A DNA stretch of 64,000 nucleotides from Symsagittifera roscoffensis (GCF_963678635.1 NC_087062.1:36236052-36300051); one strand, 5' to 3'. Shown: positions 10,831-23,379, counted from the stretch's first letter. Program-made: numbers and translations. The notes: generated by a model not told the origin, from the letters alone.

Positions 10831-11644
10831 TTGAAGAAAGATTTTGAGCGCAATTGTCTTAAATTAACCGCTCAAACCGCTGAAATCTTGCTTCAAATTG
10901 GGTGAAAAATCTCGACTCGGGGGTTCCACTTGGTCTGAAAACCACGACCTCGACCTATGTACCTTCAAACATGAAGGTCTCCAAGCACACCCCCATAGCT
11001 CACTTCCACCATATACTACTAATGTGGTTATAGGAAAATGCATATCGAAGGGGATATATGCCAATAAAATTTAAACAGACAAATAGTTTCCTTTTAATTT
11101 TAATCTGGAAGTAATTGAGAAAAAAGAAGTAATAAACAAGAACATAAAAAGGATTAAAGTAATAAACTTTAACATTTTGTTTGCAAAACGATAAAATTAC
11201 AAACCGGACCCATTCAGGAGAAGTGAAAAAAAAATCGATTATAACGGATTTTAATGGTCTAAAATGTTGTAAATATAATCGGTTCTCATGTTGCCTTCAG
11301 ACAACAAAATTGGGCTCTTTTTCCTTTCCCCCTCCCCCCCCACTTCACACGAGCTTCAATATATTAGTGTAACGAGTGGTTTTACGAGGTTGAGTATGAA
11401 GACCAAATATGTTTGTCGTGGCTTTATTAGTCTGTATGTAAATTTTCATAGCAATCAGACAATGTGGTCAACAAATTTACATGTAAAAATTTGCAGGTGG
11501 GGGAAAAAAGGAAAAAGAGCCCAAAATTGAACAGAAAATGGTTTTAAATCCATTTTGTTTTCGCCCAAACACAATTCATTGTAAGTAATTTGGAATCCAT
11601 AATAATGGTTTTTATTATAAGTAGGAAAACACAATAAAAAGGAC

Positions 11645-12010
11645 TTTTCTCCACTTTATTTATTTTTCGCGCGTCGTGCAAAATTTTGCAAGAATTTCTG
11701 CATTTATCAAGTGAGTTATGCGGAAGCTTTGCAAAGCGAGTGTACGGCCTAATCCATTTCTAAACCTAAGCTCAAGTTGCAAAAAGATTCCGTCAAGCTC
11801 CCCCCTAACGTTTGCGCCTTTGCTCCCCTTCAATCCCCCTGCTGTTTGCCCCCTTTCCTCCCCTCTCCCCCCGCCCGTTAAACATCCCCGCCCGTTAAAC
11901 CCCCCCCCATCTGAATATCCCCCACACCTGAAAACCCTACCACCTGAACAACTTCCACCTGAACACACCCACCCCCAACTAAACCCCCGGGGGGGGGGGT
12001 TGTTGTAAAT
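11645..12010 (+). repeat. C-rich dispersed repeat, free copy
   Basis: Begins with a conserved ~110-bp head (C-G-T-C-G-T-G-C-A-A-A-A-T-T-T-T-G-C region, 11,670-11,750). It continues into a pyrimidine-rich stretch of 'ccacctgaa' units and ends with a C5/G11 junction at 11,984-11,999. The same head plus C-rich tail occurs inside both Gypsy copies at about 30,475-30,800 and 45,420-45,750, so it is a mobile or transposed repeat. No coding frame is credible. Confidence 0.7.
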
Positions 12011-12389
12011 GGGCAAACGCAGTAACCAACGTAATCAACTTCAGTTTCAAATGTAGTAAAGACTTTAGATGTGTTTGAAATTGACATCTCAGTAAAGTGA
12101 AAAAAAAACCGATTAAAGTTTTTTTTCATTGTCAGTGTCCACAAAAGTGAAAAAAAAATCGATTATAATGGATGAAAAAAAATCGATAAGTATAATCGAT
12201 TTGTTTTCATTTTTGCGGACATTGACAAGGAAATTCAACAATAATCATTTTTTATTCATGGAACTCCAATGCGGGGAGAACAAAAAAAACAACTATCAAA
12301 GAAATGAAAGAAATGAAACCATAAAATTACAAACCAGAGAACAAAAAACCAACGATCAAAGAAAATGAAAGAATAAAAGAAGAACAAAG

Positions 12390-12933
12390 GGAGCGTCCTT
12401 GTTGCGCAATCCGCATACAAATCACAAAAGGCTCAGTTTTGCCTCTTAAGGGAAGACAACTGTTCACAAGCCAAAACTATGGAGTCTATCTGGTCAACCG
12501 CGGATTTCGTGGACTTCAAACTGCCTTGCTAGACATCAGAATCAAGAAACTTTGATCACTGCTTGGATCACGATTTCCGCAGTTTTTGTTTTAATTCTTG
12601 GTCACGGAATCCGCAACACAGCAAAACTTCAAAAGAGTTTGCTCCGTTACAGAATCCGTCACGTCATTTTCACATGTAAAAAACCACTGACTCTACTTGC
12701 GCTGAAATGAACATCTTGACCTCATTATGCTCGTCACTCAGACACACACGACCAACGTTAAGTGATATCATTACGATATATCATTACGTGATATCATTAA
12801 GTGATATCATTACGTGATATCATTACGTGATATCATTACGTGATATCATTACGTAATATCATTACGTGATTCCTTACAAGACCAATTCGTGTATTTTGTG
12901 AACAGTAAGCGGATTCCGCAACAAGGACACTCC
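12390..12933. mobile_element. MITE-like element with 25-bp terminal inverted repeats
   Basis: The left end 12,390-12,414 and the right end 12,909-12,933 are inverted repeats matching at 23 of 25 positions (core GTCCTTGTTGCG). The element is about 544 bp with no transposase frame. It is flanked by AG on both sides, a possible 2-bp target duplication. It contains the 13-bp array at 12,760-12,870. A relative near 18,840-19,200 keeps the right end but has a decayed left end. A fragment of the right end also occurs at about 27,430-27,465. Confidence 0.75.
12760..12870. repeat. 13-bp tandem repeat, about 8.5 units
   Basis: Units of ACGTGATATCATT, with variants AAGTGATATCATT, ACGATATATCATT and ACGTAATATCATT, repeat head to tail. 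Each unit contains the palindrome GATATC. The array is nested in the TIR element at 12,390-12,933 and is absent from the related sequence at about 19,100. Confidence 0.9.
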
Positions 12934-13789
12934 AGTGCTCAGTGTGGCCTCGTAATGATTCTTAGCACTTATCAGCTTTTCGCGTTTTGCAATTCAAAAG
13001 TTTCTGTAAACCTAATCATTAAAGATTTTTCAGCTAGATTCGTTTGCTGTTTACGTGATGATTTGGACCAAATAACAAAACCAAATACCCAACACTTTAC
13101 GATGAGTAGTACAGGGGAAAATTTTTCTTATTGAATCTCTGTTATTTTTCAGTATAAATAGAAAACTCTACACCGCTAAGAGTCTAACTGAGGACAGTGG
13201 ATGTCGAAATGGGGAACTAAACAACGTCTGTCAGTGTATCAAGCCAAAAAAATCAACGATGGTTAGTTATTATAAATTAGTTTTCTTATTCTGACTTTCG
13301 AAGAAAGTAACAGAATTGCTGTGCTCGGGTGGTTTTTCCTGGAGGAAACATCGATGTTCAACACAACTCGTTGTGTTCAATTGTTCTATATCATCCGAAA
13401 CTTATTGGTTCTTGGGACGAGTCTCTCAACTTATGTTTCGACTTTGAAAGTCGAGCAAGTGCAGTTTTGCGACTGAAATTCCACGGTCGAAAAGCAATTC
13501 TAAGTCGAGCACAAAAACGAAACATATCCGATTTTGGTATGAATTTACTGAACTCGGGTATTTTTTCTTTAACCAGACAAAAATTTACTCGATAACAGAC
13601 TCAGCTAATGATAAAACTCAACACAATAGTTAAAAATCACCCAGTTAGTACCGCCGCTTGAAAAAAACTCTTTGATAATAAACATAGAATAATTAAAATA
13701 AACATATACAAAAAAGTTGGTTGTATTGGAAACAAAAAAGAAATTTGAATATTGGATCTGAAATGAATCAAATAAGAATTTAAAGTTTT

Positions 13790-14480
13790 TCGCTCTTATG
13801 TATGCGGGGTCGAAACAACAAAGATTTTAAAATTTTTCTTCAAGAAAGTCGGAGAATATCGATTTTTGGTCGAGAAAGTCGCAACTTGTCTATGCGGGGT
13901 CAAACAAACAAATTTATCAAACGTTTTTTTGAAAATATAAAAGAGATTTGCAATTAGCAGAATAAGCATCTACAAAAAAGGTGGTTATAATTTTAAACGA
14001 AAAAAAATTTGATCGATCTGAGATGAATCAAATAGTTTTTGAAAAAATTTTGCTCTTATCTATGCGGGTTCGAAAAGAAAACAAATTTGAAAAATTTGTC
14101 GGTCGAAAAAGTCGAAGCATGCAAATTCTTGGTCGAGAATGTCGCAACTTGTCTATGCGGGGTCAAACAAACAAATTTATCAAACGTTTTTTTGAAAATA
14201 TATAAGAGATTTGCAATTAGCAGAATAAGCATCTACAAAAAAGGTGGTTATAATTTTAAACGAAAAAAATTTGATCGATCTGAGATGAATCAAATAGTTT
14301 TTGAAAAAATTTTGCTCGTATCTATGCGGGTTCGAAAAGAAAACAAATTTGAAAAATTTGTCGGTCGAGAAAGTCGAAGCATGCAAATTCTTGGTCGAGA
14401 ATGTCGAAACTTGTCTATACGGGGTCGAGCAAACAAAGTTTTAAAAAACGTCGGCCGAAAAAGTCAAAATATATCAGTTT
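13790..14480 (+). repeat. 263-bp tandem repeat with inner 'tatgcggggtc' sub-repeats
   Basis: The segment starting at 13,943 recurs almost exactly at 14,206, a period of 263 bp. Inside each unit the phrase T-A-T-G-C-G-G-G-G-T-C followed by A/T-rich spacer and G-G-T-C-G-A-G-A-A-A-G-T-C-G occurs about every 90 bp (13,800, 13,890, 14,060, 14,150, 14,320, 14,415). A diverged relative lies at 19,620-19,830. A 223-codon plus-strand frame (14,039-14,710) is a by-product of the repeat lacking stops and shows no domain. Confidence 0.8.
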
Positions 14481-15191
14481 TTGTTCGAGAAAGCCAAACT
14501 GGGTCGAATAAAATCGAAAAAATTTTTGTTTTGACGAGAATGTTTAAACATATCATAACTTGGTTGAGAAATTTGAAAGATACAGAAATTTGGTCGAGAA
14601 AGTTGAGGCATATATCAAGCCCCTCGGCCCGGGTTACACGAGCTGAAGTTGAAAAATACTTTATCGTAAATAAAAGAGTTCTTGCCAATTTCAGGATTTG
14701 GAATAATTAACCAAAGACAAACTTTGCGCTATTAACGCGTAAGCGTAGATTTAATTAGTCTTAAAAATTGTTTCAAGTTGAACTGAAATTGCTCTCATTT
14801 CATCTTAGATGCCATATTTGAAAGTTGAACCTTTTGAGGAACTGAAATAATTGCTTGTCTACAACAGGTAAAAGACTATGAATTTGCAACTAAAACGTAT
14901 ATTGATCCAATTGCAAAATTTTTTTAATTTTTCGAACCTAAAAACTGTTAAAAAAGTGATCGAATGTTTAAATAAATGAAAATCATTAGACTGTTAATGC
15001 TTCAACCTAACAGTAACTTGAACGTCTAGCAAATTTTTAAATGGCTCGTCAAATACTGCCTATATTTATTTATTTTTTTTATTTAATTTTTTCAGTTATC
15101 GGAATAATTTGCTGTACAATCGTTCAAAAAAAATGAAACTGGTATACTTTTGAAATAAAAAAGACGATGCGACAGACGGCTTTTTGACGGC

Positions 15192-15243
15192 TTTTATGAC
15201 GGCTTTTTGGGTTTTATGACGGTCCCAAAAAGCCGTCATAAAA
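15192..15243. repeat. Perfect 20-bp inverted repeat (hairpin)
   Basis: The left arm 15,192-15,211 and right arm 15,224-15,243 are exact reverse complements separated by 12 bases. Additional 'gacggctttt' units just upstream (15,176-15,195) are partial copies of the arm. The hairpin may be the centre of a small foldback element. Confidence 0.8.
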
Positions 15244-15739
15244 CCCAAATCTTTTTAATTGGTCAAAAGCTACTGCAACCGACTCTCGGGATAAGTTCGC
15301 CGGCAAACACCGAGCCGTTTTTGCCGCGTTACGAGCCCACTGGCGACCTCGAACCGAGAGTTCGCTGAAACTATTAGTAAATATCATTAACTTTTGCTAA
15401 TGCCAATTTGACAATTGAAAATCAAATTGGACGACTTCAAATTGTCATATCGAATCAGGAAAGCCACGGCACTGAAATTGATAACTAAATCACAAAAGAA
15501 AAAATTGGGAAAAATCATAACTGAAATAACTATCATGTTCAACCAAATTATTCAAAGCACCTAAAGCTTTGGAGGAGTAGAAATATAAAAAAAGAAACAA
15601 GTGCAGTGACAAATCCACTCTGTCTAAGATAGAAAAGAGTAGAGTGATCATCGAAATACTTCGGAAAAATAGATCCACATACGACAAACTCTACCAACTC
15701 GGTTTCTTGTGACAAAAAGTTGATAAGGCTCACCCTGTA

Positions 15740-16330
15740 TCATTATAAATTTGACAAGGATCTCAGCAATAATTACTTAACGAAAACGAAGCAACACAAA
15801 ATACCCTCGACGAATGAATTTTACTTCAACAGGTTGTAACCAATAGAATTGAGCCAGGAAAACGTCGCAAAATAAAAGGTGTTTGCCCAAATGACATGCT
15901 CCTTACTGGACTTGGTTTGTTTTACAACCTAATGGGAGTAAATATCCGTTATCGCTCAGGTGCTTTTGGTTTTTGAAACTACAACAAAAAAATTCAACCT
16001 GACAAAGTGGATAATTACGGAGCGGGAATTCTGCAGATAATAACAACCTCCGTAGGCTGAATAAAGGACCCCAAACGCTTCAAACGAAATGTCGAAAAAA
16101 AACGATGGAGATTAAGCAACAATACACTCAGCTTCAACACTGACACAGTACACGACCTCGTCCAGAAGAAATGCACACAACGGAACCTACTTTGAGCAGC
16201 TCCGTCAATCTTTGACACAATAGGTATATCAGCTCCTATTACGATTCGATATCGAATCATACAGGAAAAGAAAAAAACTGAAAGGCCACGACTAAATCAC
16301 ACGAGACTTTATATCGGATTTTGTAGCTCT
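15740..16330 (+). pseudogene. BEL/Pao RT fragment, internally deleted
   Basis: The plus-strand reading includes G-V-C-P-N-D-M-L-L-T-G-L-G-L at about 15,880-15,925, matching G-V-C-L-N-D-L-L-L-T-G-P-N-L in the sister fragment at about 20,710. It then jumps near 15,990 to sequence homologous to 21,110 onward (G-T-G-G-A-T-A-A-T-T-A-C-G-G). The RT catalytic core present in the sister is deleted here. No open frame of useful length remains. Confidence 0.6.
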
Positions 16331-16419
16331 ACGAGAAAACTCAGCTACAGACAGCGGAAATACCTCGACGCTAGCGTTACGATATTTTAGCTACAAAAAT
16401 TTTTAACCTATTCTTGAAA

Positions 16420-16900
16420 CCAAGAAAAAAGCTGAAGAGTTCTACCGTAACAAAGGGATGGGCATTTTAAAACTGGGATGCACATTTCCGAATCTAGCAA
16501 ATATCTGCTTACATAATTCGACAAAACACAAATTCTAATGTTCTTTGAAAGTATTTGTGTGAGAAAACCTTTGAAGAAATAAATGGTGGTCCCTCGAAAT
16601 TTTTTTTTCGTAACTCGTAACTTACTCGCATTAAATTAGTTTGAATCCATGTCAGCCAACCATGTCCGTTGGAAATGTGTCAAGAGATGCCAACGAACTT
16701 TACACCAGATTGGAGTCTCAAAGCCAGAAATAGCAGACCAAGAATTTCAAGAACATTGTTATGTCTTTCTATCTAAACTCGAGACCATAGTGTAAAGTTG
16801 AGTTTTAACACGAGTGGAAAGCAGAAGACAACTGGCTGTTTCCCACTTCTGCTTGTAACAAGAAAACCATCCACCCTTGTTAGTTCAAAGAAATCAAAGG
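16420..16900. other. AT-rich spacer without recognised features
   Basis: Lies between the two copies of the composite module. Short antisense frames (16,773-17,101) are low-complexity, rich in Phe and Leu, and show no motif. Confidence 0.4.
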
Positions 16901-19900
16901 GAAAAAAAGAAATTAGAAATGATTGAGCTGATACAAGAGTATGTAAAAGAAAAAAGAATAACAAATAAAAGAAATGTAGGAGTGAAAGTGGTGGCAGCAA
17001 TTAAACCAAAATCTGGAGTCAACAATTGTGTCAGACCATTTTTCAATTGATTTCCTACTGAAAAAAAAAACAAAAAGGGATCTGTTTTTGGCTATAATCA
17101 TTGTGATTTGCTATTTCCCAACGAGTTAAGATCCAACTTTTTAAAGGTTCCAGCTATTTTCAAAAACTTTGATGCGCGTCGGAAAATATAGGAGAATACA
17201 TGAAAAACTAATATGAAGAAAGTTTTAGCTTCAAGTTGCAAAAAGGCACGATTATCACTCACCACTTTTTCTTCTATATGGGACATGCACTTCAGCGTAC
17301 CAAATTTTATCGGTTTGTTGGGTACTAAACTGAAGAGTGCTTCAACAGTTTTAATTTTCAATCTGTTATTGATACTTGGAGAGAAACAGATGATATAACT
17401 TTACGGAGTTTTGCTGAGTTAGTGATGCTTTTGGTTAATAGTTTGTACGGTATAAAAATATAGACAGATCCAGACACACAATAAACAAATACCTCGGGGA
17501 TGACAAAATATCCAAGCAAACAATGAGAAGCATTTCAAGCGTTCAATTGATGTGAAAATACGAGTAGAATTTTGAAATCAACCTTCGAAGAAAAAGAACT
17601 AGACTCTGTAAGGTTTTTTTCATTCCTCAAAAACACAATCTCAGAGAGTTGGAGTGAGCTAAAAAAAATTTAATCAGCTTTGCGATGAAAATAATTTAAA
17701 GCTGAAAGCTAAGATGGATAGAGAACTTTTGTAATTAGCACCGGTAGAAGAGAACCAAGATACTTGTATTTGATCTGAGAAGAAAGCTCAAAAAACAAAT
17801 TTGTCAAAAGGACCGCAAAACTGAATTATAGCTGAGGCAAAAAAGAATAATTTTTCCCGCATACATGCAGCTTTTTTCATAAAAAGCTTGAAGAACGAGG
17901 ACCCGGACTATTCAAAGAAGATTCTTGCTGCACTGAACTGTTGTGTCTGTGCAGCGACGCGTAAATTTGACAAACTCAAATTTAGTAGCAGTGGATACAA
18001 CATAAGAACAATAAAAGTTACTGAAGATGGTCCAGTTTCTAAATACAGACGCAGTTTTGACTAAGCTGTAAATTTGAATTCAACCAATTTTGGATTCAAA
18101 ACCATTAACCATCTAGTCGGGACAAGCGAAAAAACTAAAATTTACCAAGTTCTTAATGATGGAATTCATACTGAACAATTGAACCTGTAAGTTTTACGTA
18201 TCAAAGTAGGAAAGTCTATCCGCTGCAGTACTATTTATGTGTTCCCTGTAATTCAGTTTTTTCCGAAAACTTTTTTTTTCTTAAAAGTTTTAGTTAACTT
18301 TCAATATAGTTCCGGAGAATTTCAACATAAATTTAGTTGACTAAATCACTAGTAAACCGTATTTTAACACAGCTCATCTTTATTGTTAGTATAAAGGATC
18401 TTGAACATGGGAAATTCAGGCTCCAAATTTTTTTTCTGAAACTCATCATCAGAAACTTACCATCCTGGCTTACCCATCTTGAAACATGGAGAAATCTATA
18501 ATGTCTTTTTACATTTTAAACTTATTACCTATCTTAATACATAGCTCGAAAATCGGAAAACTGTAACCTATCTATATACATAGGGGTCTTCAACCACCTT
18601 CTCCCGAAGTTCACCTCCAACATATACTAATAATGTGGTTATGGGAAATTGCATATCAAAGAGGATGTATGCCAACAAAACTTAAAAAGACAAATAAAAA
18701 TTTTCCTTTTATAATTTAGTCTGAAAACAATTGAGCAAAAAAAAATAAATAGCTCCAACATGAAGAATTTTTTGTGTACAAAATCATAAAATTACAAACT
18801 GGAGAAAAAAAGTAAATCAGAAGGCAACTGTAATGTACGACTCTATTCGTAAACCAACACCACGAAATTGTATCTGGTCAATCGCGGACTTCAATTTAAC
18901 TTGGTGATCATTTGGTCCTCAAAGTCGCAAAATCAAGCAATTTCTGCAGATCTTATTTTAACCCATGGTTACCGAATGGACAGTAAACTAAACTTCAAAA
19001 GGACTTGCTCCATTATGGAATCCGTGACATCATTTTGCCATAAAAAAACCATCGACTCTGCATGTGCTTAAAATCAGACCTAGGCCTCGTTATTCCTGTC
19101 TCACAAACACACACGAGCAACAACATGTACAACCTGATAACCTTACGAGGCCCAAACTGTGTACTTTGAGAATTGTAAGCGGTTTCCGCAACGAGGACTC
19201 TACAGTGCACAGTTTGGCCTCGTAATGATTTTTGGCACCTTTCAGTTTCTCGCGTTTTGCAATTAAAAGTTTATTTAAATCTAAGCAGTAAAAATTTTTC
19301 AGCTGGGTTCTTTTTCTGCTTACATGATAATACCTGCAAGTATGATCTAGAGAACTGACAAAATCATTACAAATCTCACAGTTAGTCACGTCGCTTGAAA
19401 AAAAATCTTTGATAGATCAAATAAAAACTTAATTTTTTTTTTCAAGAAAAAGCATACAGTCAAAAAATACTCATTAAAAAAAAACAAAAAAAAAGGGACG
19501 AAAAATCAAAAATTAAGAAAACTGCAATAAGTAGAATAAAAATTGTTTGTATTGAATCAAAAAAAAAATTTTTTAATTGTTTTTACTGGATGTCAGATGA
19601 ATCAAATAAAAAAGTTTTTTGCTCTTATCTATGCGGGGTCAAAACAACAACCCTTTGAAAAATGACGGTCAAGAAAGTCGAGTTGTTCAAATTTTGGCAT
19701 CAATTTTTGGTCGAAAAATTTTTGGTCGAGAAAAATTTTTGGATATCAATTTTTGGCCGAGAAAAGCGAAACTTATTCAAGTGGGGTCAAACAAACATTT
19801 TTTTTCATTATGATTTTAACAATTTTCAAAAAACTGCAATCAGTAGTATAAAATCTAATAAAAATTGATTTTTTTTGAAAACAAAAAATTTTTTAATTGA

Positions 19901-21400
19901 TATTGCTGGATTTGAGATGAAAAAAGTCAAGTTTGTAAAACTTTTTTTTCTGATTTTTTATGAGTGAAAACAACATATTTTTAAAAACTGTCTGTCAAGA
20001 AAGTCGAGAAAGTCCAAACATATCTTCAGCCTACACTTATACATATCAGCGACAGCAAGTTAGTTTCAAAAAATTGAACTAACAACCCACACATTTTTTT
20101 TGCATATTAGACCGATCCTTAAACACCAAACTGACAATGGACAATTTTCTTAGAAGATTTTATCATTTCATATGGAATCAGGAAAGCTCCGGGAAAGAAA
20201 TTGAAAACTAGATCACAGGAAATACAAAACAGTGAAAAAAACCATAAACTGAAAAAACTATCACGTGCAACCAAAAAGATTACAGAAGGAGTTGAAATCT
20301 AATGTAGAAACGATTACAATGACTAATCGACAGTGTCTAATACGGGAAAAACGATAGATTGACCATCCAAATACTTCGAAAAAACAGATCCATATAAGAC
20401 AACCTCTAGCAACTCGAACTTCTAAGAAAACCAAATGTGATTCTACACAGCAGCAGAGAACATAGCAGCAAAAAAAATAGCTGCAGTTGCCCAAAACCAG
20501 CAGATGAAAACCTAATTTAAGAATAAGCTAGAAAAGCTCATCCTGTGCCAATATACATTAGACAAGGATCTCAGCAATAACCGCATAACAAGAAAGAAGC
20601 AACACAAAATACCCTCAACGAGTGAATTTCACTTGAACATTAAACCAACTCAATTAAACCACGAAAACGTCGCTGTGTTTACAATGTCAAATGCAAAACC
20701 AACGGAGTTTGCCTTAATGACTTGCTTCTTACTGGACCTAATTTGCTTTGCAACCCACTAGGACTAATAACCCGTTTTTGCTAAAAACAACTTCATCAAT
20801 ACCGCCATTGACGGTATCTACAAGCGGGCTGATGTTAACACCGATGACATAAAGTTTCTTCGCATCCTCTTGAGAGCCGAAGCACTAGAACTTTTTGAGT
20901 AAAGTCGATTTGTTTTTGGAGCCAAATGATCTCCTACTGGCGCTATTTACGCATTTGGATTGTGGACATACAACACCGCTGAAAATCATTCTAACATCCG
21001 AAAACTTGCACACGAGAATTTCTACATGGACAGCTTCTTTGAAGCCAGCAACGCCATCTACACAGCAGTGGAAATCATACATAAATACTACATCAAGGAA
21101 TCTTTAACCCGAGAAAGTGGATAATTACGGATCAGGGAATTCTGCAGGCAACAACGAAAGATAAGAGGTTTGTCACAGTAAGCTAAATTAGGGAAACCAA
21201 ACTAAAGAGAAATCTCGGGATATGATGGAGAGTAGGTACCGATACACTCAGCTTCAACACTGACACACTACACGACCTCGCGCAGAAGAAATTGGCACAA
21301 AGGAATTTATTTTGAGCAGTCCCGTTAGTCTTTGAAACAATAGATATATCAGCACCTAATACTGTTTGACTTCGAATAATACAGGAAAATCTTCGGAGAA
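16900..21400 (+). repeat. Composite repeat module, second copy
   Basis: This is the colinear partner of 9,540-16,400 (block pairs listed there). It lacks the decapeptide minisatellite, the C-rich element and the 13-bp array, and it keeps a longer BEL/Pao RT fragment. The stretch 17,700-18,500 within it shows no gene and no strong repeat that I can pair. Confidence 0.65.
20560..21140 (+). pseudogene. BEL/Pao reverse transcriptase fragment
   Basis: Across two to three plus-strand frames the order is L-L-L-T-G-P-N-L-L, then D-D-I-K-F-L-R-I-L (about 20,845), then S-R-F-V-F-G-A-K (about 20,905). H-S-N-I-R-K-L-A-H-E-N-F-Y-M-D-S-F-F-E-A-S follows (20,990-21,050). The last is the catalytic Y-x-D-D block with the second Asp changed to Ser. 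N-A-I-Y-T-A-V-E-I-I-H-K-Y-Y follows. Motif order and spacing fit BEL/Pao RT. In-frame stops and frame changes show that it is dead. Confidence 0.75.
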
Positions 21401-21519
21401 ACGAACTGAAAAGAAAATACTACCAAATCACACACTAGACTTGTTAAGAAATTTTTTAAGCTCTTCGACTTAATTTTCATGCTTTTGATGTTTTTGAGAC
21501 GCCCCTTAGAACGCGTTAG

Positions 21520-21940
21520 CAGCAGTCGCTCATTTTGTGTACAGCAAGCGTACCACTCAGCAAATCAGCAAAGTGTTTGTTCTGGGAAAAGCTCGAGTTG
21601 ATCCGCTAAAGCAGCACACGATATCTATACTGGAACTACCAGGATCTACTAAACTAGAATTGGTAAACTTCGGCGAGAAAACTCAGCTACAGACAAAAAT
21701 ACCTCAACGCTGCGGTGGATAAAGCTACAACCTCAAAGTTCTTCATGTTTTTCAGACGCCCCTTACAGCAGCAGCCGCTCATTTTTCGTACAGCAATATT
21801 ACCACTCAACAAATCAACACCGCGTTTTTGTTTTCTAGGAAAAGCTCGAATTGATCTACTAAAGCAGCACACAATAAGTAAACTGGAACTGCTAGGATTT
21901 ACTAAACTAGATTTACCAGTTTTTACTGCTCGCCTCACAA
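21520..21940 (+). pseudogene. BEL/Pao RNase H start, duplicated in tandem
   Basis: The frame 21,537-21,722 contains F-V-L-G-K-A-R-V-D-P-L-K-Q-H-T-I-S-I-L-E-L. The frame 21,715-22,050 contains the related F-L-G-K-A-R-I-D-L-L-K-Q-H-T-I-S-K-L-E-L. This is the conserved start of BEL/Pao RNase H ('..KARVAPLK..TIPRLEL'). The two copies are about 252 bp apart, so a piece of the domain was tandemly duplicated. They sit in order after the RT fragment at 20.6-21.1 kb. Confidence 0.7.
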
Positions 21941-21979
21941 AATTTTTTCAAATAACAAACAAAGGATTGGCATCAACTC

Positions 21980-22036
21980 TATACAAATGTGGACCAGCAC
22001 CAAAGCAACTATATACAAATGTGGACCAGCAGCAAA
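21980..22036 (+). repeat. Short tandem duplication
   Basis: The phrase TACAAATGTGGACCAGCA followed by C/G-rich variants occurs twice in a row about 33 bp apart. No function is apparent. Confidence 0.6.
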
Positions 22037-22369
22037 GCAGACAAATATAAGTTTGCTTGTAGTCAATTTGAGTGGGTAGCGTGCACTACGAACAGTGAGG
22101 GCACTACACCAATAAGAAGAAAAATAGAGGCTATCGAAAAACTCTCTCCACCAAAAAACAATTAAATAACTAAAAACCTTTAAGGGCTCCATACACCCTC
22201 TCACCAAGTACATTCCAAATTTGGCACAAACAGCAGCAGCATTACGACCAATTTAAAAAATACAGAGAAAAAGAAATCAAATAAGTGGAAACAGTAGCAC
22301 AATACATCATTTGAAAACAGTAAAAAATTAGTCTCTAAAATAAAACAAAATAAACGTTTTGATCAAAAC

Positions 22370-22745
22370 CTAGAAACGCATATAGTAACTGATGTTTCTA
22401 CATCAGGATTAGGGGCGTCTTTCGATCAACCTTAACCAGAAGACAAGGTGGCAATAACTTATGCATCCCGGTTTTTAAATTCCCTTGAGGAAAAATATTC
22501 AGTCAATGAGCTCGAATTACCCGGAGTAGTGTAGGCCATTGAACAGTACAAATATTATCTTTATGGAAAACATTTCACCGTCATCACATATCATCAAATC
22601 TTGATCAGCGCTCTAAACGCAAGAGAAAGATCAAAAACCAGTCAAAGCAGATTAACCCGATGGGTTGATTGACTAATCCCATTCCATTTTGATATCAAAC
22701 AATTGGATGGAAACAAAATGGGACTAATAGACTATAAGTCATGAA
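22370..22745 (+). pseudogene. Gypsy (lineage II) RNase H domain
   Basis: The plus-strand reading gives T-D-V-S-T-S-G-L-G-A-S-F, the RNase H first-aspartate strand. It continues Y-A-S-R-F-L-N-S-L-E-E-K-Y-S-V-N-E-L-E, containing the catalytic Glu region, then Y-L-Y-G-K-H-F-T-V-I-T-Y-H-Q. In that block the family has T-D-H-Q, so Asp is replaced by Tyr. L-T-R-W-V-D follows. Stops interrupt it (about 22,435, 22,530, 22,670). The upstream RT is missing, so the element is truncated at its 5' side near 22.37 kb. Confidence 0.8.
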
Positions 22746-23379
22746 ATCTAGTTCGATTGGCGATACCCCCAAGTACGATGAGGAATTTGTTGTAGCTCAA
22801 ATAGTGTTTTCATAAATAACTTAGAAGGGATTGACAACGTCATTCCTGATAAGTTAGCCAATAAGAAATGGCACCGTATCAGCTGATCAAAAAGCGCGCG
22901 GAAAATAAGAGGACAACAATTAACACTTCAAACTCTCATTTAGGAAAACAACATTCCAAAAATTGTGAAAGCGGTCAATGGCAAACACCAATACAAAATC
23001 AGGTCTGCTCAAATCATTCTGCAACTCAGTCAGCTCCAACTCGAACAACAAACTCAAAAGAAAAAACACATTTTCACAAAACAATCGTACCGTTGGAGAA
23101 TTCAATCAATCTTGACAACCGTACAAACAGAACACAGAAAATGAGCCGAAAACAAGACATAAAAAATTACAAAGGCGAGTTCATTCCAGACAAAGTAAAG
23201 TCCCTAACACCACGTGGAAGAAAGGAGGAAAAACTTTCAAATTAGCAGGGGACGTCGGACAGAGAGGAGAGCCTATCAGATCCTCGTTGGCACAAGCGAC
23301 CACCAGCCACTAAAAAAAACAGACCATCACCAAATCTGCCTCATCACCAAAAAACGTCAAGGACTCAAGAGAACTACTT

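Larger units (their letters stand above)
9540..16400 (+). repeat. Composite repeat module, first copy
   Basis: Segments of this stretch recur in the same order and orientation at 16,900-21,400. The pairs are 9,560-10,330 with 16,915-17,680, then 11,000-11,100 with 18,600-18,720, then 12,480-13,130 with 18,840-19,380. Next come 13,600-14,500 with 19,380-20,010, then 15,430-16,330 with 20,160-21,400. Divergence is high, so the duplication is old. The first copy carries extra arrays that the second lacks (30-bp minisatellite, C-rich element, 13-bp array). Confidence 0.7.

Noticed and set aside
12760-12870. CRISPR-like array
   Set aside because: The 13-bp units are head to tail without spacers and the context is eukaryotic.
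14039-14710. 223-codon ORF as a gene
   Set aside because: It follows the 263-bp repeat, repeats its own sequence and has no domain.
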